NCBI RefSeq assembly: GCF_000426065.1
Contig: NZ_AUEQ01000022.1
Location: forward strand, 1 to 46,299
Source: Mycobacterium sp. URHD0025
Lineage (GTDB): Bacteria > Actinomycetota > Actinomycetes > Mycobacteriales > Mycobacteriaceae
DNA length: 46,299 nt
Reading direction: 5' to 3'
Shown in pieces: positions 16,085 through 24,511 of this stretch. The notes under the pieces were generated by a model. That model was not told where the DNA came from, did no database searches, and saw only the letters and a program-made list of their open reading frames with translations. Both the position numbers and the translations under genes were made by a program. The stretch's first letter is position 1. Each line of letters begins with the position of its first letter.

Positions 16085-16996
16085 ATGCCGCGCACCGAGA
16101 ACGACACCTGGGATCTGGCCACGGGCGTCGGCGCCACCGCCACCGGCGTGGCCGCGTCGCGCGCACTGGCATCCAGCTCCCCCGACCCACTGATCTCCGA
16201 CCCGTACGCGCGGCCCCTCGTCGACGCCGTCGGCGTGGACTATTACGTCCGCCTTGCCGAGGGCGACCTGGTTGCCGCCGACACAGCAGACCCGCTCGAT
16301 CCGCATCTGATCGCCGACGGCATGGCCATCCGCACCCGCTACTTCGACGACTTCCTCCTGGCCGCCGCCAAGGCGGGCATCCGCCAGGCCGTCATCCTCG
16401 CCTCGGGCCTGGACGCCCGCGCCTACCGGCTGCCCTGGCCGGCCGGGACGACGGTGTTCGAATTGGACCAACCCGCCGTCATCGAGTTCAAGGGCCGCGC
16501 ACTCGCCGATCTGGGCGTTGCGCCGACGGCGGAGCTGCATGCCATCGGCATCGACCTGCGCCACGACTGGCCCGCGGCCCTGCGCGCCCGAGGTTTCGAC
16601 CCGCAGGTTCCCACCGCCTGGATCGCCGAAGGACTGCTCGGCTACCTCCCGCCCGACGCCCAGGACCGGCTGTTCGACAACATCACCGCACTGAGCGCAC
16701 CGGGCAGCCGCGTTGCCACCGACTGGATCGACGAGCAGTCGGAACAGGCCGAAAGCCGGATCCGGACGCTCACCGACCACCAACGAGAGCAGGGCGTGGC
16801 GCTCGACGACCTGTCGGACCTCATCTTCCCGGGCGAGCGCAACGCCGTCGCGGATTACCTGACCGAAACCGGCTGGCAACCTGAAACCACCACGGCCGAA
16901 AGGATGTTCGCGGTCCACGGCAGAAAGTTCCACCGCGACGAGGCCGTCGCCGGGCTGCTCGACGCCAACTACACCGCGGCAGAACTGGTGGCCTGA
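16085..16996 (+). CDS. class I SAM-dependent methyltransferase (TIGR00027 family)
   Basis: A 303-residue putative S-adenosylmethionine-dependent methyltransferase of the leucine-carboxyl-methyltransferase-like group that is heavily expanded in mycobacteria. Typical blocks: WDLATGVGATATGVAASRA at the N-terminus, ISDPYARPLVDAVG, IRTRYFDDFL, QAVILASGLDARAYRLPWP (SAM site, about residues 100-118), FELDQPAVIEFK, and AWIAEGLLGYLPPDAQDRLFD. The methyl acceptor is unknown. GGAGGAG stands 4-10 bases before the ATG at 16085. It sits between sepH and DUF2537, has its own palindromic promoter region, and may be a species-specific addition. Confidence 0.92.
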   Translation: MPRTENDTWDLATGVGATATGVAASRALASSSPDPLISDPYARPLVDAVGVDYYVRLAEGDLVAADTADPLDPHLIADGMAIRTRYFDDFLLAAAKAGIRQAVILASGLDARAYRLPWPAGTTVFELDQPAVIEFKGRALADLGVAPTAELHAIGIDLRHDWPAALRARGFDPQVPTAWIAEGLLGYLPPDAQDRLFDNITALSAPGSRVATDWIDEQSEQAESRIRTLTDHQREQGVALDDLSDLIFPGERNAVADYLTETGWQPETTTAERMFAVHGRKFHRDEAVAGLLDANYTAAELVA

Positions 16997-17008
16997 GCGG
17001 CGAATCGG

Positions 17009-17284
17009 TCAGCCCTGGGACAACCCGATCGCCAGGAGCACCAGCCAGCCGCACGCCACACCGACGCCCGAACCCAGTACGAACCAGCGCCACACCGGCC
17101 GGTGCCTCCACCCCCACACCGTGGGCGCCAACCCGCCGACGGCCACCATGTTCAGTCCGATCGCCAGCAACGGGTGCACCCGCAGCAGCCCGACCCCGAG
17201 CACCACGATGGCCGCACCCAGCACCGCGGCCACGAAGCCGGCCACGGTCAAGCCGGTGCCCCACGGCGTGGAATCGTCGGTCAC
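17009..17284 (-). CDS. DUF2537 membrane protein
   Basis: A 91-residue membrane protein with three hydrophobic segments (about residues 10-35, 38-56 and 66-88). Length, position between sepH and the SpoU methyltransferase gene, and composition match the DUF2537 protein at this place in M. tuberculosis (Rv0882). Function unknown. It is convergent with the methyltransferase gene, 12 bases away, and follows the RNA methyltransferase gene by 20 bases, so it is probably in that operon. Confidence 0.85.
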   Translation of the reverse strand: MTDDSTPWGTGLTVAGFVAAVLGAAIVVLGVGLLRVHPLLAIGLNMVAVGGLAPTVWGWRHRPVWRWFVLGSGVGVACGWLVLLAIGLSQG

Positions 17285-17304
17285 GGAGTCAATCTAACGC
17301 GATC

Positions 17305-18126
17305 TCAGCTCCCGAGCCGTGCGCGCTCGTAGAACGCGAGCGCAGCCGCCGTGGCGACGTTGAGCGAATCGGTGCCGCGTGACATCGGAATACGTACCCG
17401 GACGTCGCTGGCCCGCATCGTGTGTTCGGTCAACCCCGGCCCCTCGGCGCCGACCAGAAACGCCACCCGTTCTCCTTCGAGCCGCGACATCGCCTCGGAC
17501 AGCGTCGCGGCGGCGGGATCGGGCGTCATGGCCATGAGGCGAAATCCTTTGTCGCGCAAAAGCTGCAGATCACCTGGCCAAGACAGGGCCCGGGCGAAAG
17601 GAACCAGTAGGGCATGCCCCATCGAGACCCTGACCGCCCGCCGATACAGCGGATCGGCACATCCCGCCCCGAACACCACCGCATCGACCGCAAGCCCGGC
17701 GGCATTCCGGAAGATCGACCCGAGATTCTCGTGGTCGTTGACACCCTCGAGCACCGCCACGGTGCGCGCCCCGGAGATCACCTCGCTCACGGACAACTCC
17801 GGCGCCCGCGAAGCCGACGCCAGCACCCCGCGGTTGAGGTGGAATCCGACCGCGGCGGCCATCACGTCCGCATTGGTCCGGTAGAACGGCACGTCCACGC
17901 CGTCGAGATCGGCGGCCAGTTCCGTCAGACGCCGGTCGGTGCCCAGCAGTGCGCGCGGGACGAACCGGGAAGCGAGCATGCGCTGAGCCACCAGCACACC
18001 CTCGGCAATCACCAGACCCTTGCCACTGGGCAGGTCCGGCCGACGGTCCACACTGTTGAGATCGCGGAAATCGTCCAACCGCGGGTCAGCCGGATCCTCG
18101 ATATCGATGACCTGCAGCTGACTCAC
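17305..18126 (-). CDS. SpoU/TrmH-family RNA methyltransferase
   Basis: A 273-residue SPOUT-class RNA 2'-O-methyltransferase. The N-terminal substrate-binding region (about 1-105) is followed by the knotted catalytic domain with its three motifs: NDHENLGSIFRNAAGL near residue 130, FLVGAEGPGL near 223, and IPMSRGTDSLNVATAAALA near 245. The arginine in SIFRNA is the usual catalytic residue. The target, rRNA or tRNA, cannot be told. Its start overlaps the MarR stop by 4 bases, so the two are coupled. Confidence 0.92.
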   Translation of the reverse strand: MSQLQVIDIEDPADPRLDDFRDLNSVDRRPDLPSGKGLVIAEGVLVAQRMLASRFVPRALLGTDRRLTELAADLDGVDVPFYRTNADVMAAAVGFHLNRGVLASASRAPELSVSEVISGARTVAVLEGVNDHENLGSIFRNAAGLAVDAVVFGAGCADPLYRRAVRVSMGHALLVPFARALSWPGDLQLLRDKGFRLMAMTPDPAAATLSEAMSRLEGERVAFLVGAEGPGLTEHTMRASDVRVRIPMSRGTDSLNVATAAALAFYERARLGS

Positions 18127-18554
18127 GCGCCTTCGAAGACCATCGCCGACATCAGGTCGGTCGCAGTCAGCAGAGTCTGGCGTTCGTCAGGGCCCAGCCG
18201 CGACAGCTGCACCATGAGCCATTCCTGGCTGGCCTTGCGCTCGGCCTCGACAAGGCTCACCCCGGCAGGCGATGCCGACACCACGATCTGACGTCCGTCC
18301 ACCGGATGGGCGGCGCGGGCCACCAGACCCTGCTCGGCCAGAGAAGCGATGACCCGGGTCATGGACGGAGGGCGCACCCGCTCACGCAACGCCAAGGCGC
18401 CCGGCGTCATCGCGCCTTCCTTGGTCAAGGTGGCGAGCGCCGAGAACTGGGTCAGCGAAACCGGGGATTCCGCACGCCGCGTACGTAATTGACGGGCGAG
18501 ACGGACCACTGCCAGAGCGAGATCATTCGCGAGCCGCGCCTCCGGATCTTTCAC
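18123..18554 (-). CDS. MarR family transcriptional regulator
   Basis: A 143-residue winged-helix regulator, the same length as its M. tuberculosis counterpart Rv0880. The recognition region reads GALALRERVRPPSMTRVIASLAEQGLVARAAHPVDGRQIVV (about residues 51-92), with the wing DGRQ typical of MarR. GTG 18554 (MKDPEARLANDLALAVVRLARQLR) is the sensible start; the open frame continues far upstream but crosses the promoter and DUF2530 on the other strand. It heads the operon with the RNA methyltransferase and DUF2537 genes. Confidence 0.9.
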   Translation of the reverse strand: MKDPEARLANDLALAVVRLARQLRTRRAESPVSLTQFSALATLTKEGAMTPGALALRERVRPPSMTRVIASLAEQGLVARAAHPVDGRQIVVSASPAGVSLVEAERKASQEWLMVQLSRLGPDERQTLLTATDLMSAMVFEGA

Positions 18555-18639
18555 ATCGGAAATAGTACTGAGGCCGAGGGAGTAAAGGGCTAAAACCAAG
18601 ACCAATGAATCCCCACCCCATCGGATACCTTGGTCAGCG

Positions 18640-18903
18640 ATGACCGAGGACACCAACCACGCGCCTGAGCCCCAGCCGCCGTCCCTGCCCGCCGCGCTAC
18701 TGGAACCGTGGCCGGTGATCGTGGTGATCGCCACGGGCTGGCTGATCGCCACCATCGTCGCCTTCACCGTCGGTGGTCTGCAACACTGGCGGCCGTTCAC
18801 TCTGGCCGGCCTGGCGATCGGCGTTCTCGGCACAACCATCTTTCTGATCCAGCGCCGTGCCGTGCGCCGCGGATCCCGTGGCGCGCAAAGCGGATTGACC
18901 TGA
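18640..18903 (+). CDS. DUF2530 membrane protein
   Basis: An 87-residue protein with two transmembrane segments (about residues 24-44 and 53-70), followed by a basic tail (RRAVRRGSRG). It fits the DUF2530 family found at this position in mycobacteria (Rv0879c). Function unknown. It is divergent from the MarR gene and 9 bases before the SRPBCC gene, so probably co-transcribed with it. Confidence 0.85.
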   Translation: MTEDTNHAPEPQPPSLPAALLEPWPVIVVIATGWLIATIVAFTVGGLQHWRPFTLAGLAIGVLGTTIFLIQRRAVRRGSRGAQSGLT

Positions 18904-18912
18904 GGAGACACC

Positions 18913-19365
18913 ATGGCCGCACCACTTCTGCAAGCCAGCGTCGACATCGACGCGCCGGTCGACAAAGTGTGGGGACTCATCTCGGACCTGACCCGGATGC
19001 CGCAGTGGAGCCCGCAGTGCCGGCTGATGAAGCCCCTCGGCCCGGTGCGTCCCGGAACCCGTACGTTCAATCTCAACCGCCGCAAGTTCATCTTCTGGCC
19101 CACCACGTCACGCATCACCGAGGTCGTCGACAACACGCGGCTCGCGTTCCTGGTGGAGGGCAACAACACCATCTGGAGCTATGAACTGGAACCGACCGCG
19201 TCGGGCACCCGGGTGACCGAATCGCGTCACGCCGAAAACGGCACCACCGCGGTGTCCAACGCTCTGGTCGGCGCGTTGTTCGGCGGAGTGCCGAGCTTCG
19301 AGGACGAACTGGTCGACGGGATGAACGCCTCGCTGGCACGGATCAAGGCCGCCGCCGAGAACTGA
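18913..19365 (+). CDS. SRPBCC family protein
   Basis: A 150-residue START/Bet v1-like (SRPBCC) protein with a hydrophobic ligand cavity fold: ASVDIDAPVDKVWGLISDLTRMPQWSP at the start, a central run of beta strands (RITEVVDNTRLAFLVEG), and the long C-terminal helix. Members bind lipids or polyketides or act as cyclases; nothing here identifies the ligand. GAGGAGA precedes ATG 18913. After the stop lies a 13-base direct repeat (19371-19383 and 19393-19405) that overlaps the end of the opposing DUF3027 gene. Confidence 0.9.
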   Translation: MAAPLLQASVDIDAPVDKVWGLISDLTRMPQWSPQCRLMKPLGPVRPGTRTFNLNRRKFIFWPTTSRITEVVDNTRLAFLVEGNNTIWSYELEPTASGTRVTESRHAENGTTAVSNALVGALFGGVPSFEDELVDGMNASLARIKAAAEN

Positions 19366-19394
19366 GCGGGCCTCAGTCGGCGGGGCAATTCGCC

Positions 19395-20198
19395 TCACTC
19401 GGCGGTATCAAGCACGCCGTCGTCGTACGGCTCGAACATCGGCGACCCGGTGCCCTGCGGTTGCGGGGTGTCCGAATGCGCACCACAGCCGTACTCGGCC
19501 TCCACCACATGCCCGTCGGCGGACAGGTCGTTGGCGCACACACCGAACATGACGCCGAGTGCGCCGCCGAGCGGTAGATAGAACCCACAGTCGCGGCAGG
19601 CCCGACGGGTCGAGCGGGCCATCGCCGAACCGGGCCCGTAATCGCCGTCGTGCCAACGCTGCGCGGCCTGGGCCCGGCCCCACTCGCTGAGCACCTGGCG
19701 CCGGCCCAAGCCGAGCTCGAGAGGGGCATCGTCGATCAACGGATCGCCGGTGGCCACGTAACCCGGAACCAGCCGCGGATCATTCGCCGGCGGAGCCAAC
19801 AGGTCACCTGGGCCGAGATCACCGGGACGGACCCGCTCGTTCCACGGCACCCACTGCGGCGCCAGCAGCGCTGTCGGGCCGGGAATGAGGACCAGCTCGC
19901 TGATGGTCACGTGATCGGCACCGGGATAGGCCGCCACCACGACGGCCCACTGCCAACCGCGGTAACCAGGCAGATCGGCGAGGAATCGGTGCGTGGCCGA
20001 GGCGGCGTCCTCGATGCTGGCGCCCAGGTATTCACCCACGGCGCCCTCGTCGCTGAACTCGATCAACGCCGTACGAGCCTGCTCGGCGGCACCCAGAAGC
20101 AAGGCCTCCTGCTCGCGCGTCGGCGCCGCCGGGGGAGCTGCCCGGCCGGATTCACAAGACTGCTCAGCTGGTTCGGTCACGCTTTCCATCGCCTCCAT
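19395..20198 (-). CDS. DUF3027 protein
   Basis: A protein of about 267 residues of the DUF3027 family (position of Rv0877 in M. tuberculosis). Conserved blocks include YRGWQWAVVVAAYPGADHVTISEL near residue 75, LLAPQWVPWNERVRPGDLGPGDLL near 110, and a cysteine-bearing C-terminal part (CRDCGFYLPL, VCANDLS, YGCGAHS) that looks like a small zinc-binding ribbon. Function unknown. ATG 20198 and ATG 20189 are both possible starts; the frame is open further upstream but non-coding in character. Confidence 0.88.
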   Translation of the reverse strand: MEAMESVTEPAEQSCESGRAAPPAAPTREQEALLLGAAEQARTALIEFSDEGAVGEYLGASIEDAASATHRFLADLPGYRGWQWAVVVAAYPGADHVTISELVLIPGPTALLAPQWVPWNERVRPGDLGPGDLLAPPANDPRLVPGYVATGDPLIDDAPLELGLGRRQVLSEWGRAQAAQRWHDGDYGPGSAMARSTRRACRDCGFYLPLGGALGVMFGVCANDLSADGHVVEAEYGCGAHSDTPQPQGTGSPMFEPYDDGVLDTAE

Positions 20199-20276
20199 AG
20201 TGCCTGATCGGGGCAACCGCGGGCCACACCGGTCGGCTGTCGGCCGTCTGCGCGCCGGATAAGAGAGAATCAGGGG

Positions 20277-21944
20277 GTGACCTACTACCCGCCGCGGCCG
20301 CCGGCCGACCACGGCGCGGAACATCCCGGAATGGCCAACTACCCCAGCGAGGAGACACCGCGTCGGCCACGCAGGCAATCGGTGCCCAGCTCCAACCGCT
20401 GGCTCCCGCCGCTCGACGAGCAGCACACCGCCGCGTATTCGGCGCCGGAGGACGCACCACGGTCCCACGGGGTCGGATCAGCGGCCGGTGAGCGCGTCAC
20501 CGTCACCCGGGCAGCCGCGGCCCGCAGCCGCGAAATGGGTTCGCGGATGTACGGTTTCGTGCATCGCGCCGCCACCGCGGACGGCGCCGACAAATCCGGC
20601 CTGACCGCGCTGACCTGGCCGGTGGTCGCCAACTTCGCCGTCGACGCGGCCATGGCCGTCGCGCTGGCCAACACGCTGTTCTTCGCCGCGGCCAGCGGTG
20701 AGTCCAAGAGCAAGGTCGCGCTCTACCTGCTGATCACCATCGCCCCGTTCGCGGTGATCGCCCCGCTCATCGGGCCCGCCCTTGACCGCCTGCAGCACGG
20801 CCGCCGGATCGCGCTGGCCGCTTCGTTCGTCCTGCGCACCGTGCTGATCGTGGTGCTGATCGCCAACTACGACGGCGCCACCGGAAGCTATCCGTCCTGG
20901 GTGCTCTACCCCTGTGCGCTCGGCATGATGGTGCTGTCCAAATCCTTCTCCGTGCTGCGCAGCGCGGTCACGCCGCGCGTGCTGCCGCCGTCGATCGACC
21001 TGGTCCGGGTGAATTCCCGGTTGACCACCTTCGGCCTGCTGGGCGGCACCGTCGTCGGCGGCGGCATCGCCGCGGGTGCCGAGTACCTGTTCAACGTGGC
21101 GCAACTGCCCGGGGCGCTGTACGTGGTGGTCGCGGTCAGCGTGGCCGGCGCCGTGCTGTCCATGCGGATCCCCAAATGGGTCGAGGTCACCGAGGGCGAG
21201 GTGCCCACCACGCTGAGCTACCACGGTCAGTCGGCCGGTGCGGCGGGCGAGATGCGCCGTCATCCCGGCAAGCCCAAGGCCGAACGTCAGCCGATGGGCC
21301 GCAACACGATCACCGCGTTGTGGGGCAACTGCACCATCAAGGTGATGGTCGGATTCCTGTTCCTCTACCCGGCATTCGTCGCCAAGTCCCACGATGCCAG
21401 CGGCTGGGAACAGCTGTTGATCCTCGGACTGATCGGCGCCGCGGCCGGCGTGGGCAACTTCGGCGGCAACATCGCCGCCGCCCGGCTCAAGCTCGGCCAC
21501 CCTGCCCAGCTGGTGGTGCGGGCCGCCGCCGCGGTCACCGTCGTCGCCCTCGCCACCGCGCTGACCGGAAATCTGTTGGTGGCCGCCGGTGCCACCCTCG
21601 TCACCTCGGCCGCCAGCGCCGTCGCCAAGGCCTCACTGGACGCGTCGCTGCAAGACGACCTTCCCGAGGCGTCGCGGGCGTCCGCATTCGGCCGCTCGGA
21701 ATCGGTGCTGCAGCTGGCGTGGGTGGCAGGCGGCGCCACCGGCGTGCTGATCTATACAGACCTCACAGTCGGGTTCACTACGATCACGGCCGTGCTGATA
21801 CTGGGTCTGGCGCAGACCATCGTGAGTTACCGCGGCGAATCACTCATTCCCGGCCTTGGCGGCAACCGCCCCGTCCACGCCGCACCGGAAGGCGGCGGGT
21901 GGCCCGCGGGCGCCCCGTCGACAGCACAGTGGGAGTCCCGATGA
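20277..21944 (+). CDS. MFS transporter (Rv0876c-like)
   Basis: A 555-residue major facilitator with an unusual, hydrophilic N-terminal extension of about 100 residues rich in Pro, Arg and Ser (PPRPPADHGAEHP and RRPRRQS) before the first membrane segment (TWPVVANFAVDAAMAVALAN). About 12 transmembrane segments follow, with a cytoplasmic loop near residue 300 (VEVTEGEVPTTLSYHG). Size, extension and position match M. tuberculosis Rv0876c. Substrate unknown. Start GTG 20277. Its stop overlaps the DUF2771 start (ATGA at 21941-21944). Confidence 0.9.
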   Translation: MTYYPPRPPADHGAEHPGMANYPSEETPRRPRRQSVPSSNRWLPPLDEQHTAAYSAPEDAPRSHGVGSAAGERVTVTRAAAARSREMGSRMYGFVHRAATADGADKSGLTALTWPVVANFAVDAAMAVALANTLFFAAASGESKSKVALYLLITIAPFAVIAPLIGPALDRLQHGRRIALAASFVLRTVLIVVLIANYDGATGSYPSWVLYPCALGMMVLSKSFSVLRSAVTPRVLPPSIDLVRVNSRLTTFGLLGGTVVGGGIAAGAEYLFNVAQLPGALYVVVAVSVAGAVLSMRIPKWVEVTEGEVPTTLSYHGQSAGAAGEMRRHPGKPKAERQPMGRNTITALWGNCTIKVMVGFLFLYPAFVAKSHDASGWEQLLILGLIGAAAGVGNFGGNIAAARLKLGHPAQLVVRAAAAVTVVALATALTGNLLVAAGATLVTSAASAVAKASLDASLQDDLPEASRASAFGRSESVLQLAWVAGGATGVLIYTDLTVGFTTITAVLILGLAQTIVSYRGESLIPGLGGNRPVHAAPEGGGWPAGAPSTAQWESR

Positions 21945-22429
21945 AGCGTGCCCTCGCGGTCCTTGCGGCCGTTGTCGTGCTGGCGATCGCCGGCACCGCG
22001 GTCGGGGTCTGGCGGCTGCACAGTGCCCACGGCGACCGGCTGCCGGAGATCAGTGCGTACTCGCACGGGCACTCGGTGCGCGTCGGCCCGTTCCAGTACT
22101 GCGAGGTGCTGAACCTCGACGACTGCAAGGAGCCGAGGGACGCAGGCGAGTTGCCGGTCACCAAGGACAATCCGGTGCAGCTCTCCGTGCCCAGCTCGGT
22201 CGCCCGGGCGCCGTGGCGGCTGCTGCGGGTGTACGAGAACCCGATCGACACGACGGTCACGTACTTCGCACCCAAGACCACGCTGGCCGTCACCATCCCC
22301 ACCACCGACCCGCAGCGTGGGCGGCTCACCGGCCTGGCGGTCCAGCTGCTCACCCTGGTCCAGGATCAGAACGGCCAGGAGTTCGCGCTGCCCCACGCCG
22401 AATGGTCGATCAGCACCGCCTGGCCCTGA
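21941..22429 (+). CDS. DUF2771 protein, probably exported or membrane-anchored
   Basis: A 162-residue protein with an N-terminal signal or anchor (MKRALAVLAAVVVLAIAGTAVGVW), no lipobox cysteine, and a small beta-rich domain with two cysteines (YCEVLNLDDCKEP, about residues 53-65) that could pair outside the membrane. It fits DUF2771 (Rv0875c, also 162 residues). It is translationally coupled to the MFS gene, so it may be an accessory factor for that transporter. Function unknown. Confidence 0.86.
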   Translation: MKRALAVLAAVVVLAIAGTAVGVWRLHSAHGDRLPEISAYSHGHSVRVGPFQYCEVLNLDDCKEPRDAGELPVTKDNPVQLSVPSSVARAPWRLLRVYENPIDTTVTYFAPKTTLAVTIPTTDPQRGRLTGLAVQLLTLVQDQNGQEFALPHAEWSISTAWP

Positions 22430-22443
22430 TCCCTTCGGCGGCG

Positions 22444-23460
22444 CTACCCCGCTGAGTGTCCGGCCGGCACCCGCTCCCCCTCAGGTGTCGGACCGGGCGG
22501 GGTGCCATCACCGAAAGGCCTGCCGCCCAACGATTCCCGGCCATGCGGCGTGAGCCAGTTGGCCAGGTCCGGACCCTTGGGCACGATCTGCGTCGGATTG
22601 ACGTCTTTGTGAACGATGTAGTAGTGCTGCTTGATCTGGACGAAGTCGATGGTGTCACCGAAGCCCGGTGTCTGGAACAGATCCCGGGCGTATGCCCAGA
22701 GCACCGGTAGTTCGCTGAGCTTGGACCGGTTGCACTTGAAGTGGCCGTGATAGACCGGATCGAACCGGGCCAGGGTGGTGAACAATCTGACGTCGGCCTC
22801 GGTGATGGTGTCGCCGACCAGATATCGCTGGGTGCTCAGCCGGTCGGTGAGCCAGTCCAGGGCGGTGAACAGGCGGTCGTAGGCCTTGTCATACGCCTCT
22901 TGCGAGCCCGCGAAGCCGCACCGGTACACCCCATTGTTGACCTCGGTGTAGATGCGCTTGGCCACCTCGTCGATCTCCGCGCGCAAGGGTTCGGGATACA
23001 GCTGCGGGGCGCCCTCGCGGTGGTACTCCGTCCACTCGGTGGAGAAGTCCAGCGTCATCTGGGCGAAGTCGTTGGTGACCACCGCACCCGTGGCGACCTC
23101 GACGATCGCGGGCACCGTGATGCCCTTCGGGTAGCCGGGGTCACGCTTGAAATACGCGTCCTGCAATCGCGGGATCTTGAGCACAGGGTCGAGCCCATCC
23201 GGATCAAGGTCGAACGTCCAGCTGCGCGCGTCATGCGTCGGACCGCAAAAGCCAATGGACAGAGCATCTTCCAGGCCCAACAGCCTGCGCACGATGATCG
23301 TGCGGTTGGCCCACGGGCAGGCCCGCGCCACGATCAGCCGATAGCGGCCCGCCTCGACGGGATAACCATCGGAACCGTCGCGCGTGATGCGCGTGGTGAT
23401 GTAGTTGGTGTCGCGGTTGAACTCACCGCTGCCGCTCGCGACGTAGGAGCCCTGGGTCAT
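22444..23460 (-). CDS. glutathione S-transferase-like protein (glutathionyl-hydroquinone reductase family)
   Basis: A 338-residue member of the Xi-class GST/GHR family. The catalytic motif ARACPWANR is at residues about 45-53, with the nucleophile Cys 48 and the adjacent PWA typical of glutathionyl-hydroquinone reductases. The C-terminal helical domain holds FTALDWLTDRLSTQRYLVGDTITEADVRLFTTLARFD. Mycobacteria use mycothiol rather than glutathione, so the natural thiol partner is an open question. The acidic Pro/Gly-rich tail (GGRPFGDGTPPGPTPEGERV) is longer than in typical members. Start ATG 23460. Confidence 0.92.
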   Translation of the reverse strand: MTQGSYVASGSGEFNRDTNYITTRITRDGSDGYPVEAGRYRLIVARACPWANRTIIVRRLLGLEDALSIGFCGPTHDARSWTFDLDPDGLDPVLKIPRLQDAYFKRDPGYPKGITVPAIVEVATGAVVTNDFAQMTLDFSTEWTEYHREGAPQLYPEPLRAEIDEVAKRIYTEVNNGVYRCGFAGSQEAYDKAYDRLFTALDWLTDRLSTQRYLVGDTITEADVRLFTTLARFDPVYHGHFKCNRSKLSELPVLWAYARDLFQTPGFGDTIDFVQIKQHYYIVHKDVNPTQIVPKGPDLANWLTPHGRESLGGRPFGDGTPPGPTPEGERVPAGHSAG

Positions 23461-23488
23461 GACACCAGCATGCCCGCCGAGAGTTGGC

Positions 23489-23523
23489 TTGTGTTCGAGA
23501 AATCAGCGGAACCTCGAACACAA
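23489..23523. terminator. 11-bp inverted repeat downstream of cspB
   Basis: TTGTGTTCGAG (23489-23499) and CTCGAACACAA (23513-23523) pair perfectly over 11 bases around a 13-base loop. It lies 23 bases after the cspB stop and 28 bases before the GST-like gene start on the same strand. A terminator for cspB is most likely; an operator for the GST-like gene is the alternative. No T run follows. Confidence 0.5.
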
Positions 23524-23545
23524 ACCGACGTTCGGCGTGTGGGTC

Positions 23546-23956
23546 CTAGGCGTCGAGTTCCTGCGCGACGGCCTTGACCACCTCGGACACCCGGCGCGCG
23601 ACCTTGCGGTCGGGGTAGCGCCCCTTGCGCAGCTCGGGCTGCACGATGTCCTCGAGCAGGGTGATCATGTCCGAAACCATGCCGTGCAACTCATCGGGAG
23701 TGTGCTTGTGCTCGGGACGCTCAGCCTCCCGCCGGGCACGGCTCAGGCTCGGCGGCGGGTCGATGAGCTTGAGGCTCAACGCCTGCGGGCCACGACGACC
23801 GGCGGCCACACCGAACTCGACACGTTGACCGGCCTTGAGGCCTTCGACACCCGCGGGCAACGCCGAGGACCGCACATAGACGTCCTCACCGTCCTCTTGG
23901 GACACAAAGCCGAAGCCCTTTTCGGCGTCGTACCACTTCACCTTGCCGGTCGGCAC
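23546..23956 (-). CDS. cspB: cold-shock domain protein CspB
   Basis: A 136-residue protein with an N-terminal cold-shock domain (residues about 1-66). The RNA-binding motifs are KGFGFVSQ (RNP1) and DVYVRSSAL (RNP2-like, where the usual VFVH is altered to VYVR). It binds single-stranded RNA or DNA as a chaperone. The C-terminal 65 residues (PPPSLSRARREAERPEHKHTP, then a helical PDELHGMVSDMITLLEDIV) are an actinobacterial extension roughly doubling the size of classical CspA. Start GTG 23956. It is divergent from the YccF-moaA operon. Confidence 0.93.
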   Translation of the reverse strand: MPTGKVKWYDAEKGFGFVSQEDGEDVYVRSSALPAGVEGLKAGQRVEFGVAAGRRGPQALSLKLIDPPPSLSRARREAERPEHKHTPDELHGMVSDMITLLEDIVQPELRKGRYPDRKVARRVSEVVKAVAQELDA

Positions 23957-24118
23957 TGCTACTCACCCGCTCGTCTTGTCAGAACCTGTACACACATAAA
24001 GTTCGCGCCCCGTCAGCGCCGGGACGCGATGCAGAGATCTTACTCGGCCCTGGCCCGGTGCTTCACCCCTATTACTCGGTAGGCTTGCAACCACCTCTGG
24101 AAGAGAGATGCGCCGTTA

Positions 24119-24511
24119 ATGCGAGTGATACTCAACGTCATCTGGTTGATCTTCGGCGGCCTGTGGCTGGCGTTGGGATACCTGCTGGCCGCGCTGATCT
24201 GTTTCGTCCTGATCGTCACCATCCCGTTCGGGTTCGCCTCGTTGCGCATCGCCTCCTACGCGCTGTGGCCGTTCGGCCGCACCATCGTGGACAAGCCGGG
24301 AACCAGACCCGGCGCCCTGATCGGCAACATCATCTGGATCGTCTTGTTCGGCTGGTGGCTGGCGTTGGGTCACCTGGTCAGCGCGGCGGCCATGGCCGTC
24401 ACGATCATCGGAATCCCGCTGGCGCTGGCCGACCTCAAGATGATCCCGGTCTCGCTGGTCCCGCTGGGCAAGGAGATCGTCCCGGTGGACTCGCTGAAGG
24501 CCGCGGTATGA
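24119..24511 (+). CDS. YccF domain membrane protein
   Basis: A 130-residue inner-membrane protein built of two YccF repeats: IWLIFGGLWLALGYLLAALICFVLIVTIPFG then, after the linker GRTIVDKPG, IIWIVLFGWWLALGHLVSAAAMAVTIIGIPLA. About four hydrophobic segments. Function unknown. It is in the place of Rv0870c and its stop overlaps the moaA start (ATGA at 24508-24511), which ties it to the molybdenum cofactor operon. Confidence 0.9.
   Translation: MRVILNVIWLIFGGLWLALGYLLAALICFVLIVTIPFGFASLRIASYALWPFGRTIVDKPGTRPGALIGNIIWIVLFGWWLALGHLVSAAAMAVTIIGIPLALADLKMIPVSLVPLGKEIVPVDSLKAAV

Noticed and set aside
18555..19172. Long upstream extension of the MarR gene
   Set aside because: It crosses the divergent promoter and lies antisense to DUF2530 and the SRPBCC gene; the 143-residue form matches the family length.
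23489..23523. LexA/SOS box near the GST-like gene
   Set aside because: The half-sites GTTCGA and TCGAAC occur in reversed order and 15 bases apart; a mycobacterial SOS box needs TCGAAC then GTTCGA with a 4-base spacer.
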